DNA from: Paenibacillus_V sp046244365
GTDB lineage: Bacteria > Bacillota > Bacilli > Paenibacillales > NBRC-103111
Assembly (NCBI RefSeq): GCF_046244365.1
Contig: NZ_CP176395.1
Span: forward strand, 2,170,001-2,234,000
Reading direction: 5' to 3'
DNA: 64,000 nucleotides
Part shown: one piece after another, positions 54,601 through 63,588 of the stretch
Layout of the letters: every line of letters starts with the position of its first letter
Numbering within the stretch: position 1 is the first letter of the stretch
The notes under the pieces: model-generated
Databases searched by the model: none
What the model saw: the letters and a program-made list of their open reading frames with translations, nothing else
Told to the model about the DNA's origin: nothing
Made by a program: the position numbers and the translations under genes

Positions 54601-54791
54601 AGCATAAGAAATGGGCTTTGTCACGCGTATTCAGAATTTGATGGAGTCCAGTCATTGTATGAGGAAGTTGTAGCTAAGGAGCCGTTATTGCTTATGTTCC
54701 ACAAGTTGAAGATATGGGGAGTAACAAGTGGAAGGAGTTAGCAATTAAAGATTTAGATGGTTATGTCATTGTGGTTGGTGGTAGTAATTAA
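54601..54791 (+). pseudogene. Relic of a glyoxalase/bleomycin-resistance (VOC) protein
   Basis: Two frames give the C-terminal half of a VOC protein: first CHAYSEFDGVQSLYEEVVAKE, then after a frame change near 54690 VIAYVPQVEDMGSNKW and KELAIKDLDGYVIVVGGSN with a stop. The DxDGY ending is typical of the fold. There is no start or N-terminal half, so it is a dead fragment. Confidence 0.6.
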
Positions 54792-54944
54792 GTATATTCT
54801 TAGAAGAACAAAATGAGTGAGGGAAATTACTCAAAGGAGAACGTTAGTTGTGTAAATGTAATAAGAAAGAAATCTAAAGTACATATGGCTTTAATGAATC
54901 AAGCCTATAATAAAAAACGACCCCCTTTAAAATATATAAAATTA

Positions 54945-54980
54945 AGGCCCACAGTCCGTTGCTGTGGGTCACTTTTTTGG
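54945..54980 (+). terminator. Terminator-like hairpin
   Basis: CCCACAG and CTGTGGG pair around TCCGTTG, followed by TCACTTTTTT. Probably ends transcripts from the sigma/anti-sigma operon. Confidence 0.65.
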
Positions 54981-55058
54981 TTATTGAAGTAAAGGGCAGT
55001 TTGATCAGTGACGGTTAAGGTGTATTCCGTAGTTACCGACTATCATGTCAGCCAATAC

Positions 55059-55258
55059 GGCGGAAGATAAGAGTCCCTGAAGGCTTCTAATTTCCGGAAT
55101 TTCGCCGAAATCTCCGAATTAGATGACGCTGGAGACTCTTATTCCGATCGAAACCGGCTGAAAGAGGTCACCGGCGGAAGATAAGAGCCTCCGGAGGCTT
55201 CTAATTTCCGAAATTCCGCCGGAAACCCCGGAATAGACGACGCTGGGGACTCTTATTC
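55059..55258. repeat. Two direct copies of an 85-bp inverted-repeat element
   Basis: Copies start at 55059 and 55173 (114 bases apart). Each begins GGCGGAAGATAAGAG, passes through GGCTTCTAATTTCCG and a CGCCG core, and ends GACGCTGG.GACTCTTATT, so the ends ATAAGAGTC and GACTCTTAT are inverted. The copies differ at about one base in six. It looks like a small non-coding mobile or hairpin element. Confidence 0.75.
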
Positions 55259-55336
55259 AGCGGGAATCAGCCGAGACCGCCTACTTGAGGCAAGTAGTCA
55301 ACGTCCGAGGCTCTGATGCCTCCTATTACCGGAGCA

Positions 55337-58267
55337 TCACCAAGCCTGGCGAAGCGTAAACAGGTCGCGCAGATCATCGTTCGAGAGCTCCGTGATCCAG
55401 CTTTCGGAGGTGGAGATGACGTTCTCGCTCAAGCTCATTTTGCTCTCCAGCATCTCGTCGATCTTCTCCTCCAAGGTGCCGAGAGAAATGAACTTATGCA
55501 CCTGCACGTTGCGTTTCTGCCCCATCCGGTAGGCGCGGTCGGTGGCTTGATTCTCAACGGCCGGATTCCACCAGCGGTCGAAATGGAATACATGGTTCGC
55601 CGCCGTCAGATTGAGGCCGACCCCGCCGGCTTTCAGCGAGAGAACGAAGATGCCGGCTCCCTCCGCCCCCTGGAACATGTCGATCATCCTGTCGCGTTCC
55701 GCCTTGGGCGTGCTGCCGTTCAGGTACAGCACGGGTTCGCTCCGATGCGCTCCCAGGATGTCGGCCAGCATGCGGCCCATGCCTACGTACTGGGTGAAAA
55801 TCAGGCAGGAATCTCCCTCGTCCCGGAGCTCGTCCACCATGGCGACGATCCGCTCCAGTTTCGCGGAACGCGTGACGAATGCTTCCCGGTGCTCATCGGA
55901 CAGCAGCATGTCTTCCGAAAGAGCGGATTCCTTCGTCAACAGCACGGGGTGATCGCATAGCTGCTTAAGCCGGGTTAAGGCGGAAAGGATGGCTCCCTTT
56001 CGCTCAATGCCCTCGAGGTTTTTCATCTTCTCCAGAAGCTCCTTGACGGCCTGCTCGTAGAGCGCTCCTTGCTCGGCCGTAAGGTTGATATACACTTTCA
56101 TTTCTTGCTTGTCCGGCAAATCCAGCTGGATGGCAGGATCCTTCTTCTTGCGGCGCAGCATGAATGGTTTGACGAGCTTCTGCAGCTGCGCCGTTCGTTC
56201 CTCATCCTGATGCTTCTCGATAGGATTGGCAAAGCGAAGCTGAAACCCGCGCTGGTTCCCCAGGTAGCCGGGATTGAGGAAATCGTAGATGGACCATAGC
56301 TCCGACAATCGATTCTCAATCGGCGTCCCCGTCAGGGCGATGCGATGCGACGCTTTGAAGGAACGGACCGCTGCGGATTGCTTGTTCTGCGCATTCTTAA
56401 TGTTCTGAGCTTCGTCCAGACAGAGCGAATTCCACCGGATTTCCTGCAAAGTCTCTTGATCCAACAGCGCAGTCGTATAAGAGGTGATGACAACGTCCGT
56501 ATCCTGCAAAGCCGCATAAAGCGCCTCGCCGCTTAACCGTCCCTTCCCGTAATGAAGCCTAACCTTCAAGCCGGGAGCAAAACGGGCAAGCTCCTTCTGC
56601 CAGTTGCCGAGCACGGATGTCGGACAGACAAGCAGGGCGGGAGAGGAGGTCTCCTCCTTGTGCTGCAGTAAATAAGCGATGAATTGAACGGTCTTGCCGA
56701 GCCCCATGTCATCGGCCAAACAGGCGCCAAGCCCGAATTTTCTTAGAAAGCTCAGCCATGTGAAGCCTTCTCGCTGATAGCCGCGCAGGGTAGCCTGAAG
56801 TCCTTCAGGCACGGCAAGCTCTTTCAGTTCGGACGGCTGTCCCAGCTGACGGAGCAGCGACAAGAGGTGGGCGTTCAGCTCAACCTCCAGCTTGATCCGT
56901 TCTTCGTCTTCCGCTTCGTCGTTGGCTGCGCGACCGCCGGTCTGGGACGGCTTCTCTTGCTCCAATTCTTTCAGCAGATGCAGTTGAAGAACATCCTGCA
57001 AGGACAAGCCTTCTTCCTTGTTCACACTTTCCATGAGCTTTCGAATCTGCTCCAGGAGAGCGGGATCCAAGTAGACCCATTCGCCGCGGAAGCGGATAAG
57101 CCGTTCCTTGCGGCTTAGCAGCTCTGCGAATTCGGCTTCGTTCAGATCCGCATCGCCGATGGCAAGCCGCCAGTCGAAGTCGACTATGGCGTTTAGCCCG
57201 AATAACGACGGCCCTCTGCCGCCAGCTTCCGAGGTAACCTGCGCGCGCAGACGAGGCTTCCGCTTCGAGGCGGCCTCCCACCAGCCGGGCAGCATGACGC
57301 TCCAGCCGTCGCTCAGCAATCGGCGGCTGTCCGCGGTCAGGAACCGCCAAGCGGCTTCGTCGCTTAGCGGCTCGGCGAAGAGCATGCCGCCGTTATGCTC
57401 GTCCGGAAGTGCCGCCGTCAGCCGAGCTGCCCATCCGGGAGAGCGCTCCCGGATATAAGGGCTCCAGTCGCTCGGCCATACCCCGGACGCCTGTCCGTCT
57501 GCTGCAAGGCGAATAGGCGTGAGTGCGGCGCCTTCTTTTTTATCCTGCAGCACCAAACAAAGGCGCCAATCATATTGCTCGTCGTCAGGCTCCAGCAATT
57601 GCAAAGCAGGGCGGAAGGGGGCTGTGTCCGGCTTCCAGCCGAGCGCGGCGAGCCACTCTTCCTCCGTAAACGCATGAGCCGGGGCGTTTGCCGTCCGGGA
57701 CTCCTGAAACAGCGCCGGATAATCCCGCCGAAGATCGGACATGGCGGCTTCGTCCGCATAGTGCTCCGCGGAAACGGAGGCCGAGAAGGCCGAGCGCAAC
57801 CCGGACATATCCTCGCCTAAGACGTCCGCCCTTTTCAAAGTATCCCAGTCCAGCGCTTCCAGTCCTTCGGCTCCGGCCTCCCACGTCCACTCCAGCTTCT
57901 TCCCGTTCCGGAAGGAAGCGTAGCTCGGCGAGTAGCGGCCTGCCGAGGCTTCGCGGAGCAGGAGCGGCGCTGCCTCAAGCAATCCATTAGCGACTTCATT
58001 CCCGCCTTCCCACCGAAGGATGTCCATGAAATTCGGTTCGGCGAAGAAGGGGAGAACCATTTCCGCAGGGAGAACCGTCACCGTTAGCTCCCCGGCTTGC
58101 TGCAGCTCCAGCGTCGTACCGTAGCAGGACGGCTCGTGCCAAGCGAACAAGAGTTTGCGGAATTTATCGCCGGGGACATCCTTGCCGTCCTGCAACCCCC
58201 AAAGCAGGGCATCCCCGCTGTCGGTCAGAATGGCATACAGGGTCATGTCGTTCATTTTTGTGCTCAT
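55337..58267 (-). CDS. SNF2-family DEAD/DEAH-box helicase
   Basis: A 976-residue ATPase. An N-terminal half (about 1-480) of the SNF2-associated bacterial type precedes the motor: LADDMGLGKTVQFIAYLL (Walker A), SLCLDEAQNIKN (DEAQ Walker B), RIALTGTPIENRLSELWSIYDFLNPG, then the second lobe with CLIFTQYVGMGRML and FHFDRWWNPAVENQATDRAYRMGQ. Such proteins translocate on double-stranded DNA and remodel protein-DNA complexes (RapA-like). The ATG overlaps the end of the SWIM gene by four bases, so the two are coupled and likely work together. Confidence 0.93.
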   Translation of the reverse strand: MSTKMNDMTLYAILTDSGDALLWGLQDGKDVPGDKFRKLLFAWHEPSCYGTTLELQQAGELTVTVLPAEMVLPFFAEPNFMDILRWEGGNEVANGLLEAAPLLLREASAGRYSPSYASFRNGKKLEWTWEAGAEGLEALDWDTLKRADVLGEDMSGLRSAFSASVSAEHYADEAAMSDLRRDYPALFQESRTANAPAHAFTEEEWLAALGWKPDTAPFRPALQLLEPDDEQYDWRLCLVLQDKKEGAALTPIRLAADGQASGVWPSDWSPYIRERSPGWAARLTAALPDEHNGGMLFAEPLSDEAAWRFLTADSRRLLSDGWSVMLPGWWEAASKRKPRLRAQVTSEAGGRGPSLFGLNAIVDFDWRLAIGDADLNEAEFAELLSRKERLIRFRGEWVYLDPALLEQIRKLMESVNKEEGLSLQDVLQLHLLKELEQEKPSQTGGRAANDEAEDEERIKLEVELNAHLLSLLRQLGQPSELKELAVPEGLQATLRGYQREGFTWLSFLRKFGLGACLADDMGLGKTVQFIAYLLQHKEETSSPALLVCPTSVLGNWQKELARFAPGLKVRLHYGKGRLSGEALYAALQDTDVVITSYTTALLDQETLQEIRWNSLCLDEAQNIKNAQNKQSAAVRSFKASHRIALTGTPIENRLSELWSIYDFLNPGYLGNQRGFQLRFANPIEKHQDEERTAQLQKLVKPFMLRRKKKDPAIQLDLPDKQEMKVYINLTAEQGALYEQAVKELLEKMKNLEGIERKGAILSALTRLKQLCDHPVLLTKESALSEDMLLSDEHREAFVTRSAKLERIVAMVDELRDEGDSCLIFTQYVGMGRMLADILGAHRSEPVLYLNGSTPKAERDRMIDMFQGAEGAGIFVLSLKAGGVGLNLTAANHVFHFDRWWNPAVENQATDRAYRMGQKRNVQVHKFISLGTLEEKIDEMLESKMSLSENVISTSESWITELSNDDLRDLFTLRQAW

Positions 58268-59823
58268 TCCAACAGCTTCCCTTTCTTTAATTCCTCGTGC
58301 AGCGCCCGCAGGCGGCTATGCCGGTCGGCAAAGTCTATGAAGAAACGATCCCACCGCTCGCTTTGCTTCATTTTTTTGTACACCTTTTCGAGTCTTTTGA
58401 GCAGCTTGACTGCGGATTTGTAAGCATGCCGGTTTTTAAGGGCGACATAATGCTGGATTGCTTGATGGTAGTAAGGCAGAAGGAGCTCCGGCGCTTCCTT
58501 CTCGATCGGTTGCAGTACGCCGACACGGTGGTAGAGGGGGTCAAGCTCTTGAAGAATTTGCATTTCCAGCCAAGGCTTCCATTTGCGCCGTTCGTACAGC
58601 ATATCCTCAATGATCACAGAGGAATGGGGCAGCAGCCCTTCCAGAACGCTCCACATCGGCTTCTCGGCATCGGGTATATGGGAGACGGCATCGTTCCAAA
58701 AACGCATATAGGCTTCGAGTTCATTCTTCTTCTTTCCATTGAAGAAAGCGGCTGTCCTTATCAGCCAATCCGTTAACGTTTCCCAATCCTGAGAATCGGA
58801 AATACGTCCGAGGAGAGAGAGAATCAGGCTCCCCGGCGCATTTTGCAACATTCCGCCTTTTTCCAACGCCGCCCATGCCTCGCTGCTTCTGGATTGATGA
58901 AGATACAAGAAGGCCTTCGCCGCCGAGAGCGATGCGGACAAAGAATCGGTTGTCAGCCTCTCCAACTCTTCAATCTCCTGCGCTGCCCAAAGGCCGGCTT
59001 CGGGATGGGGAGCAATCCAATACTTCCACAGAGCCGTATACAGGCCGAAATCCAGAAATTTATTGCCGGTTTCTTCTGCCATCTGCCGTCTGCTATATTC
59101 CAGCGTTTGTTTCAGACGCGCTTCCGATGAAGGGAACTTGAAGAGGCCCGCTTTTTGCCGCAGCCAGGCATGAATGTCATCGTACATCCGATAAAGCGCA
59201 AAGGACGTGTAATACGTAACCCCGCCTTGAGCGCTCTGCCCTTTAATTTTTCTCAAAATAAACAGTTCTTGATGCAGCTCGAAAAATACCTCGTCAATCG
59301 CCGAAAAGGGGATGGATCCCTTCCGGATATTTTGCAGCGGGTATCGTAATGCATCCGTATACATTTTCTGATCAAAAGCCGGTTTCACGTGGGCCGTAGC
59401 TTGCTCCATGAAGGCGTGCCATTTGAAAACGTCCATGCCGGGCAATTCGTCCAGCACCGACTTCGGAGGGGAAATCGCAGCGTTTCGCTTGAGGTGGTGC
59501 TTGGCATTCACAATTTGCGAAGCCGGATACCCAAGCCGGTCGGCGAGCTCCATAATAACCGCCGCCAGATGCTTGCAGTAGGTTCCTACCGGGCAAGTAC
59601 AGGAGCTGGATCTGAACTTGTCTAATCGAAGAGTAACGGTATAGTTTTCCGAGCCGGTTACCTTCCCCCGAATGGCTTGATCCTCCGAAATGCTGAGGGA
59701 CGTCACAAACTGCTGTTTAAAATAATTAAAGCCCCGGCTAAGGGTAACCTCATTAAACGTTTCGGCTACTTGCTCAAGCAGCTTCAGCCATTGCTCGTCG
59801 TTTAAAGCGGGTAAAGAACGCAT
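58264..59823 (-). CDS. SWIM zinc finger protein
   Basis: A 519-residue protein with an N-terminal SWIM motif (about 50-90: RSSSCTCPVGTYCKHLAAVIMELAD, CxCx6CxH) and a long helical C-terminal region with repeat-like helices. SWIM proteins bind DNA or protein and in bacteria commonly sit beside SNF2 helicases; here the helicase follows with a four-base overlap. AAGGAGC precedes the ATG. Likely gives specificity to the helicase; the pathway is unknown. Confidence 0.88.
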   Translation of the reverse strand: MRSLPALNDEQWLKLLEQVAETFNEVTLSRGFNYFKQQFVTSLSISEDQAIRGKVTGSENYTVTLRLDKFRSSSCTCPVGTYCKHLAAVIMELADRLGYPASQIVNAKHHLKRNAAISPPKSVLDELPGMDVFKWHAFMEQATAHVKPAFDQKMYTDALRYPLQNIRKGSIPFSAIDEVFFELHQELFILRKIKGQSAQGGVTYYTSFALYRMYDDIHAWLRQKAGLFKFPSSEARLKQTLEYSRRQMAEETGNKFLDFGLYTALWKYWIAPHPEAGLWAAQEIEELERLTTDSLSASLSAAKAFLYLHQSRSSEAWAALEKGGMLQNAPGSLILSLLGRISDSQDWETLTDWLIRTAAFFNGKKKNELEAYMRFWNDAVSHIPDAEKPMWSVLEGLLPHSSVIIEDMLYERRKWKPWLEMQILQELDPLYHRVGVLQPIEKEAPELLLPYYHQAIQHYVALKNRHAYKSAVKLLKRLEKVYKKMKQSERWDRFFIDFADRHSRLRALHEELKKGKLLE

Positions 59824-60031
59824 CGCTAAGCTCCTTGGTGAAATATAGGGATTGTATGGACAACTAACAAGTCGACTTTATAAACACCTACTATTATAGA
59901 ACGATATGATGCAAATTACGAAACTTTCAAGTGCAGTGGCTCTACTAGACAGCGGAAAAGTTGAAAAGAAGACGTCATGGCTCTATCTAGATCATCCTCG
60001 GCATTGAAGGTGTTTAGGGTAAAAGGCACAC

Positions 60032-60076
60032 AAAAAACCGCCAAGGGAAGCGCTACGGTTCCTTGACGGTTTTTGG
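60032..60076. terminator. Bidirectional terminator
   Basis: AAAAAACCG(C)CAAGG pairs with CCTTGACGGTTTTT around AAGCGCTACGGTT; A- and T-runs flank it. Confidence 0.8.
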
Positions 60077-60086
60077 CATGGGTAAG

Positions 60087-60262
60087 TTAATGCGCGCTTG
60101 CCGCTGCGAGTCCTACTTTTTCGATCAGCAGACGGCTTTCTTCATGACGGCGTTCTTGTTCGCCTGCTCGTATTTGGCCAATACCTTGGCGATTGCCGTA
60201 ACGGCGGAATGATCCCGTACATGCGGATGCGTAAAGTCGATGACAGTCTTGCGGCTCGTCAT
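60087..60262 (-). pseudogene. Relic of a SulP anion transporter (STAS end)
   Basis: Minus-strand reading gives TVIDFTHPHVRDHSAVTAI and AKVLAKYEQANKNAVMK, matching the STAS domain of SulP permeases as I know it (VIDF...W/VDHSAV.AI..v..KY). A frame change then gives ESRLLIEKVGLAAASAH and a stop, the usual STAS end, with the central VxIVGLN strand lost. Its ATG overlaps the chemoreceptor stop. All membrane helices are missing, so it is not a working gene. Confidence 0.6.
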
Positions 60263-62277
60263 ACCGTGACGAGCTTTTTCTCGTTTTCAGCCTTTTTCCT
60301 CTCGCTTTCGCGTTCAGAATCGCTTGTAGCGGAGGATTCCGGAGGGGTCTCTTTAGCCGCTGCGTCCCTATTTTCAGGCTGTTCGGACCGCTCCTCCGTC
60401 ATGCCGCCGCCCGTTTCGGAGCGAGAGTTTGCAGGCTGAACCGGAGCGGGGGCGGGGGCTCCGTCTTCTAGCTTGGTCTTGCCTTCGGTCGGAAGCCCCG
60501 ATTCCGTAGAAGAAGCTTCGGGATCATACTGATCCGACGCCGGCGCATTTCCGTTCGGCTGCTGCGGTTCGATACGGAACTTGTTGATTTCTTCGAACAG
60601 CAACTGCGAGAGCCGGTTCATATCGTCGGCTTGTCCGGCGATGAGACGAATCGCGGCATCCTGCTGATACGAGGTCGAATTGACCTCTTCAACGCTTGCT
60701 GCCGTTTCTTCCGCGACGGCTGCGACGAAATGGACGGAGTCCATGAGCCGCTTGTTCTGCTCCTGCGCGTTCCCGATCATGCCGCCGATCCGGTCGATCT
60801 GTCCGCCAATGTCCTGCATCGATGACCGTATCGCAGAGAAGGAGGTTAGGGTCGCGCCCACTTTGGCGTTCTGCTTGGACAGTCCGCTCCGCGTTTCCTG
60901 CATGCGGGTTTCCAGCTCAGCAATTTGTTTTTGCAGTGTCACGATAAGCTCCCCGATGCTCTTCGACGATTCGTTCGTTTGCGCTGCGAGCGTGCGAACT
61001 TCCTCCGCGACGACCGAAAACCCTCTGCCGTGGACGCCCGCACGGGCCGCTTCTATCGCGGCATTCAGCGCCAAAATATGCGTTTGCGTCGATATTTCAG
61101 TGATGGCCTTAACGATGCTGCCGATTTGCTTCGAGCCTGCCGACAGCGTATGCATCGCATCGACGGCCTGATCGATGATCGCTTCCGTCTGCCTTGACGT
61201 TCTGCTTAGCTCCTGCACCGAAGCTTCGCCAAGCTCCGTTTTCAATTCCGCCTCTGCGCTCATCTGCTGCATATGACGAGCCGCTTCCCAAACCGCGCGA
61301 ACCTCTTGATCCAGTTCGCCGATAATGTGTGCGCTTTGCTCCGTCCGCTGCGCTTGCTGATCGGCTCCCGCCGAAATTTCCTCGATCGCCTTCAATATAT
61401 CGGCGTTCGCCGACGCGGTCGTCACCGACATGTGCCGGAACGATTGCGAATGACCGGACAACGACGAGGCGATTTGCTGCGTCGAACCGAGCATATGCCG
61501 CACTTGATCGATCATTTTATCGAAGCTGTGGCTAAGTTGTCCGAGCTCGTCGTTGGATTCGGCATTGATTTTATGACGGAGGTCGCCTTCGGAAATGAGC
61601 GCAACCGCCCGCTGCAGCCTGCCGATCGGCCTTACGAACGAACGGATGAGCAGGAAGGCGATTCCGCTTCCGACGAGCAGGATCATGGCGGCTGCGCCGA
61701 TCATGACGGAGACGGTGTCATCCATTTTTTCGTTGGAGGCTTGAGTCGCGGCATTCGCATCGTCCATATAGATCCGGTAGAACTTGTCCACCAGGTTGAA
61801 AATAAGGTCTCTCTGCTGCTGTGCCTGGTTATAGAGGGATTCCGTATTTTTAAGGATGTCCGTCTCGCTGTAGGACGTATCCTGAATGACGCGCACGGCG
61901 CGGTCGAACACTTCCATATACTCCGATGTGGCGACGATCAGCTGGCTCCTCAGCTGGATTTGATCCGGCGTTGCAGCCGTGCTCCCGATTTTCTGCAGCA
62001 GCTCGTTGTATTCTTTCCGTTTGACGTTATATTTATCGACGAACTCGAGCTTGCGGGAGATCATCAGTCCGGAGGAGATATCCTTCAAATCTTGTACGAG
62101 CACCTTCAATTCCAAGGCCATTAATTCGTAGGATACTTTCTCGTTCTGCACGCCATGTTGGGATTTGATGTCTCGCACCTGCGTCAGATTAAAATAGGCG
62201 ACCGCGAGAAAGACGGCCAGCATGCCCGCAAAGCTTGCGATCAGCTTGATTTTCATGGATACGTTCCGTTTCCCCAT
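60259..62277 (-). CDS. Methyl-accepting chemotaxis protein with long charged tail
   Basis: A 672-residue chemoreceptor: helix 1 (about 9-28), a helical ligand domain (about 29-188, four-helix-bundle-like, LKVLVQDLKDISSGLMISRKLE), helix 2 (about 190-212), HAMP (about 213-268) and the signalling coiled coil with the hairpin tip AALNAAIEAARAGVHGRGFSVVAEEVRTLA. The last 105 residues are a disordered Pro/Glu/Ser/Lys tail, unusual for this class. AGGAGG precedes the ATG. It is divergent from pstS and has a PHO box, so it is probably induced by phosphate starvation. Confidence 0.93.
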   Translation of the reverse strand: MGKRNVSMKIKLIASFAGMLAVFLAVAYFNLTQVRDIKSQHGVQNEKVSYELMALELKVLVQDLKDISSGLMISRKLEFVDKYNVKRKEYNELLQKIGSTAATPDQIQLRSQLIVATSEYMEVFDRAVRVIQDTSYSETDILKNTESLYNQAQQQRDLIFNLVDKFYRIYMDDANAATQASNEKMDDTVSVMIGAAAMILLVGSGIAFLLIRSFVRPIGRLQRAVALISEGDLRHKINAESNDELGQLSHSFDKMIDQVRHMLGSTQQIASSLSGHSQSFRHMSVTTASANADILKAIEEISAGADQQAQRTEQSAHIIGELDQEVRAVWEAARHMQQMSAEAELKTELGEASVQELSRTSRQTEAIIDQAVDAMHTLSAGSKQIGSIVKAITEISTQTHILALNAAIEAARAGVHGRGFSVVAEEVRTLAAQTNESSKSIGELIVTLQKQIAELETRMQETRSGLSKQNAKVGATLTSFSAIRSSMQDIGGQIDRIGGMIGNAQEQNKRLMDSVHFVAAVAEETAASVEEVNSTSYQQDAAIRLIAGQADDMNRLSQLLFEEINKFRIEPQQPNGNAPASDQYDPEASSTESGLPTEGKTKLEDGAPAPAPVQPANSRSETGGGMTEERSEQPENRDAAAKETPPESSATSDSERESERKKAENEKKLVTV

Positions 62278-62372
62278 ATAAGGTTCCTCCTCAGTATCGT
62301 TTGCAGAAGTCCGCCGCTTCTATTAGATGAAAGGATAAGCGGAAATTCGACAAAACTTTCTATATGCTGACA

Positions 62373-62426
62373 AGTATAGGGATGAACTATTAACGGAATA
62401 GAGTCATTTTGTTAATAACATGTAAA
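62373..62426 (-). promoter_or_regulatory. PHO box and promoter of the chemoreceptor gene
   Basis: On the minus strand: TTTACA, five bases, TTAACA, five bases, a degenerate ACTCTA, five bases, TTAATA, nine bases, then a -10 TATACT. This is the same layout, to the base, as the pstS and pstC promoters. Confidence 0.75.
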
Positions 62427-62478
62427 TTTTTCTAGTCCCTAAGGCTGAACGGAACGGCTTATTTACTTGTTTCTATTT

Positions 62479-62532
62479 TTAACATTCCCTTTACGTTTTT
62501 CGGGTTTGTTCTTTACAATTGCTTGTTACGAT
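62479..62532 (+). promoter_or_regulatory. PHO box and promoter of pstS
   Basis: TTAACA (62479), TTTACG (62490), a degenerate position (62501), TTTACA (62512), nine bases, then -10 TACGAT (62527-62532). Confidence 0.85.
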
Positions 62533-62588
62533 TACAAACGTGGACGAAACGAAATCATACAAACACATTAAAGGGAGGACATTTTACA

Positions 62589-63512
62589 ATGTTCAAGCAC
62601 ATGTCGAAAAAAGCAATGAGTCTCGCACTGGCATCGATTCTAATCGCTGGGGTAGCAGCCGGCTGCGGCAACAAAGAAGAGAAGAAAGATAACGCCGCTT
62701 CGCCATCCGCTTCCGCTTCGACAGCACCTAGCGCATCGGCTTCGACGGCGCCTTCCAAGTCGCCCGAAATTACAGGTACGGTAACGGCTTCCGGTTCCAC
62801 TGCGCTTCAGCCGCTCGTACAGCAAGCAGCAACCGAATTTATGAACAAAAACCCTAAAGTGACGGTACAAGTAACAGGCGGAGGTTCCGGTACGGGCGTG
62901 AAAAACGTTGCCGACGGCGTATCCAGCATCGGGAACTCCGACGTAGAAGCCGACGCTCAATATAAAGATAAGCTTACCGAGTTCGTAGTCGCGATCGCGC
63001 CATTCGCACTGATCGTCAACAAAGACGTTAACGTGGATAACCTGACGAAGCAGCAAGCAGCCGACATCTACAGCGGCAAAATTACGAACTGGAAAGAAGT
63101 TGGCGGCGCCGACAAAAAAATTCAGCTGATTCACCGTCAAGACAGCTCCGGCTCCCGTAAGCTCGTTGGACAAATCATCATGGGCGGCACGGCGTTCTCC
63201 AAAGAAGGCGTAACGCAGGATTCCAGCAAAACCGTTGCGGAAGCCGTAGGCACGACAGGCGGTTCGATCGGTTATGTCGATACGCCGTACATCACGGACG
63301 CGGTTAAAGCGCTCAAAATCGACAACGTCGCTTACTCCAAAGATGCGATCAAAGACGGCAAATACCCGCTTTACGGCGTAGAGCGTATGTACACCAAAGG
63401 TCAACCGGATGCCGCTACCAAAGCGTTCCTGGACTTCATCCTGAGCAAAGAATTCCAAGAAGGCCAAGTAGAGAAGCTGAAATTCCTTCCTGCCAACCTG
63501 CTGAAAAAATAA
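62589..63512 (+). CDS. pstS: Phosphate ABC transporter substrate-binding lipoprotein
   Basis: A 307-residue lipoprotein that binds phosphate outside the membrane for the Pst transporter. Signal peptide and lipobox GVAAGC (lipidated C26), a Ser/Ala/Thr-rich linker (about 38-60), then the PstS fold with TASGSTALQPLVQQAA (phosphate loop), VTGGGSGTGVKNVADG, IGNSDVEAD and IHRQDSSGSRKL. GGGAGG precedes the ATG by ten bases; the longer frame lacks a site. Preceded by a PHO box and followed by a hairpin that should reduce read-through to pstC. Confidence 0.95.
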   Translation: MFKHMSKKAMSLALASILIAGVAAGCGNKEEKKDNAASPSASASTAPSASASTAPSKSPEITGTVTASGSTALQPLVQQAATEFMNKNPKVTVQVTGGGSGTGVKNVADGVSSIGNSDVEADAQYKDKLTEFVVAIAPFALIVNKDVNVDNLTKQQAADIYSGKITNWKEVGGADKKIQLIHRQDSSGSRKLVGQIIMGGTAFSKEGVTQDSSKTVAEAVGTTGGSIGYVDTPYITDAVKALKIDNVAYSKDAIKDGKYPLYGVERMYTKGQPDAATKAFLDFILSKEFQEGQVEKLKFLPANLLKK

Positions 63513-63527
63513 TAGTTTCGTAAAAGT

Positions 63528-63557
63528 AGAGCGGAACGCTGGTATCCGCTCTTTTTG
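63528..63557 (+). terminator. Hairpin after pstS
   Basis: AGAGCGGA pairs with TCCGCTCT, followed by five T. Such attenuating hairpins after pstS keep the binding protein in excess. Confidence 0.75.
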
Positions 63558-63588
63558 CGTTGTTTGTTTGACTCTCTAAATAGGTCTT

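Larger units (their letters stand above)
54558..55336. other. Gene-poor AT-rich gap
   Basis: About 780 bases with no intact gene: the VOC relic, a short AT-rich stretch, a hairpin terminator and two repeat copies (separate entries). Confidence 0.7.

Noticed and set aside
54813..54990. Possible 59-residue peptide after the VOC relic
   Set aside because: It reads through the hairpin terminator and has no family character.
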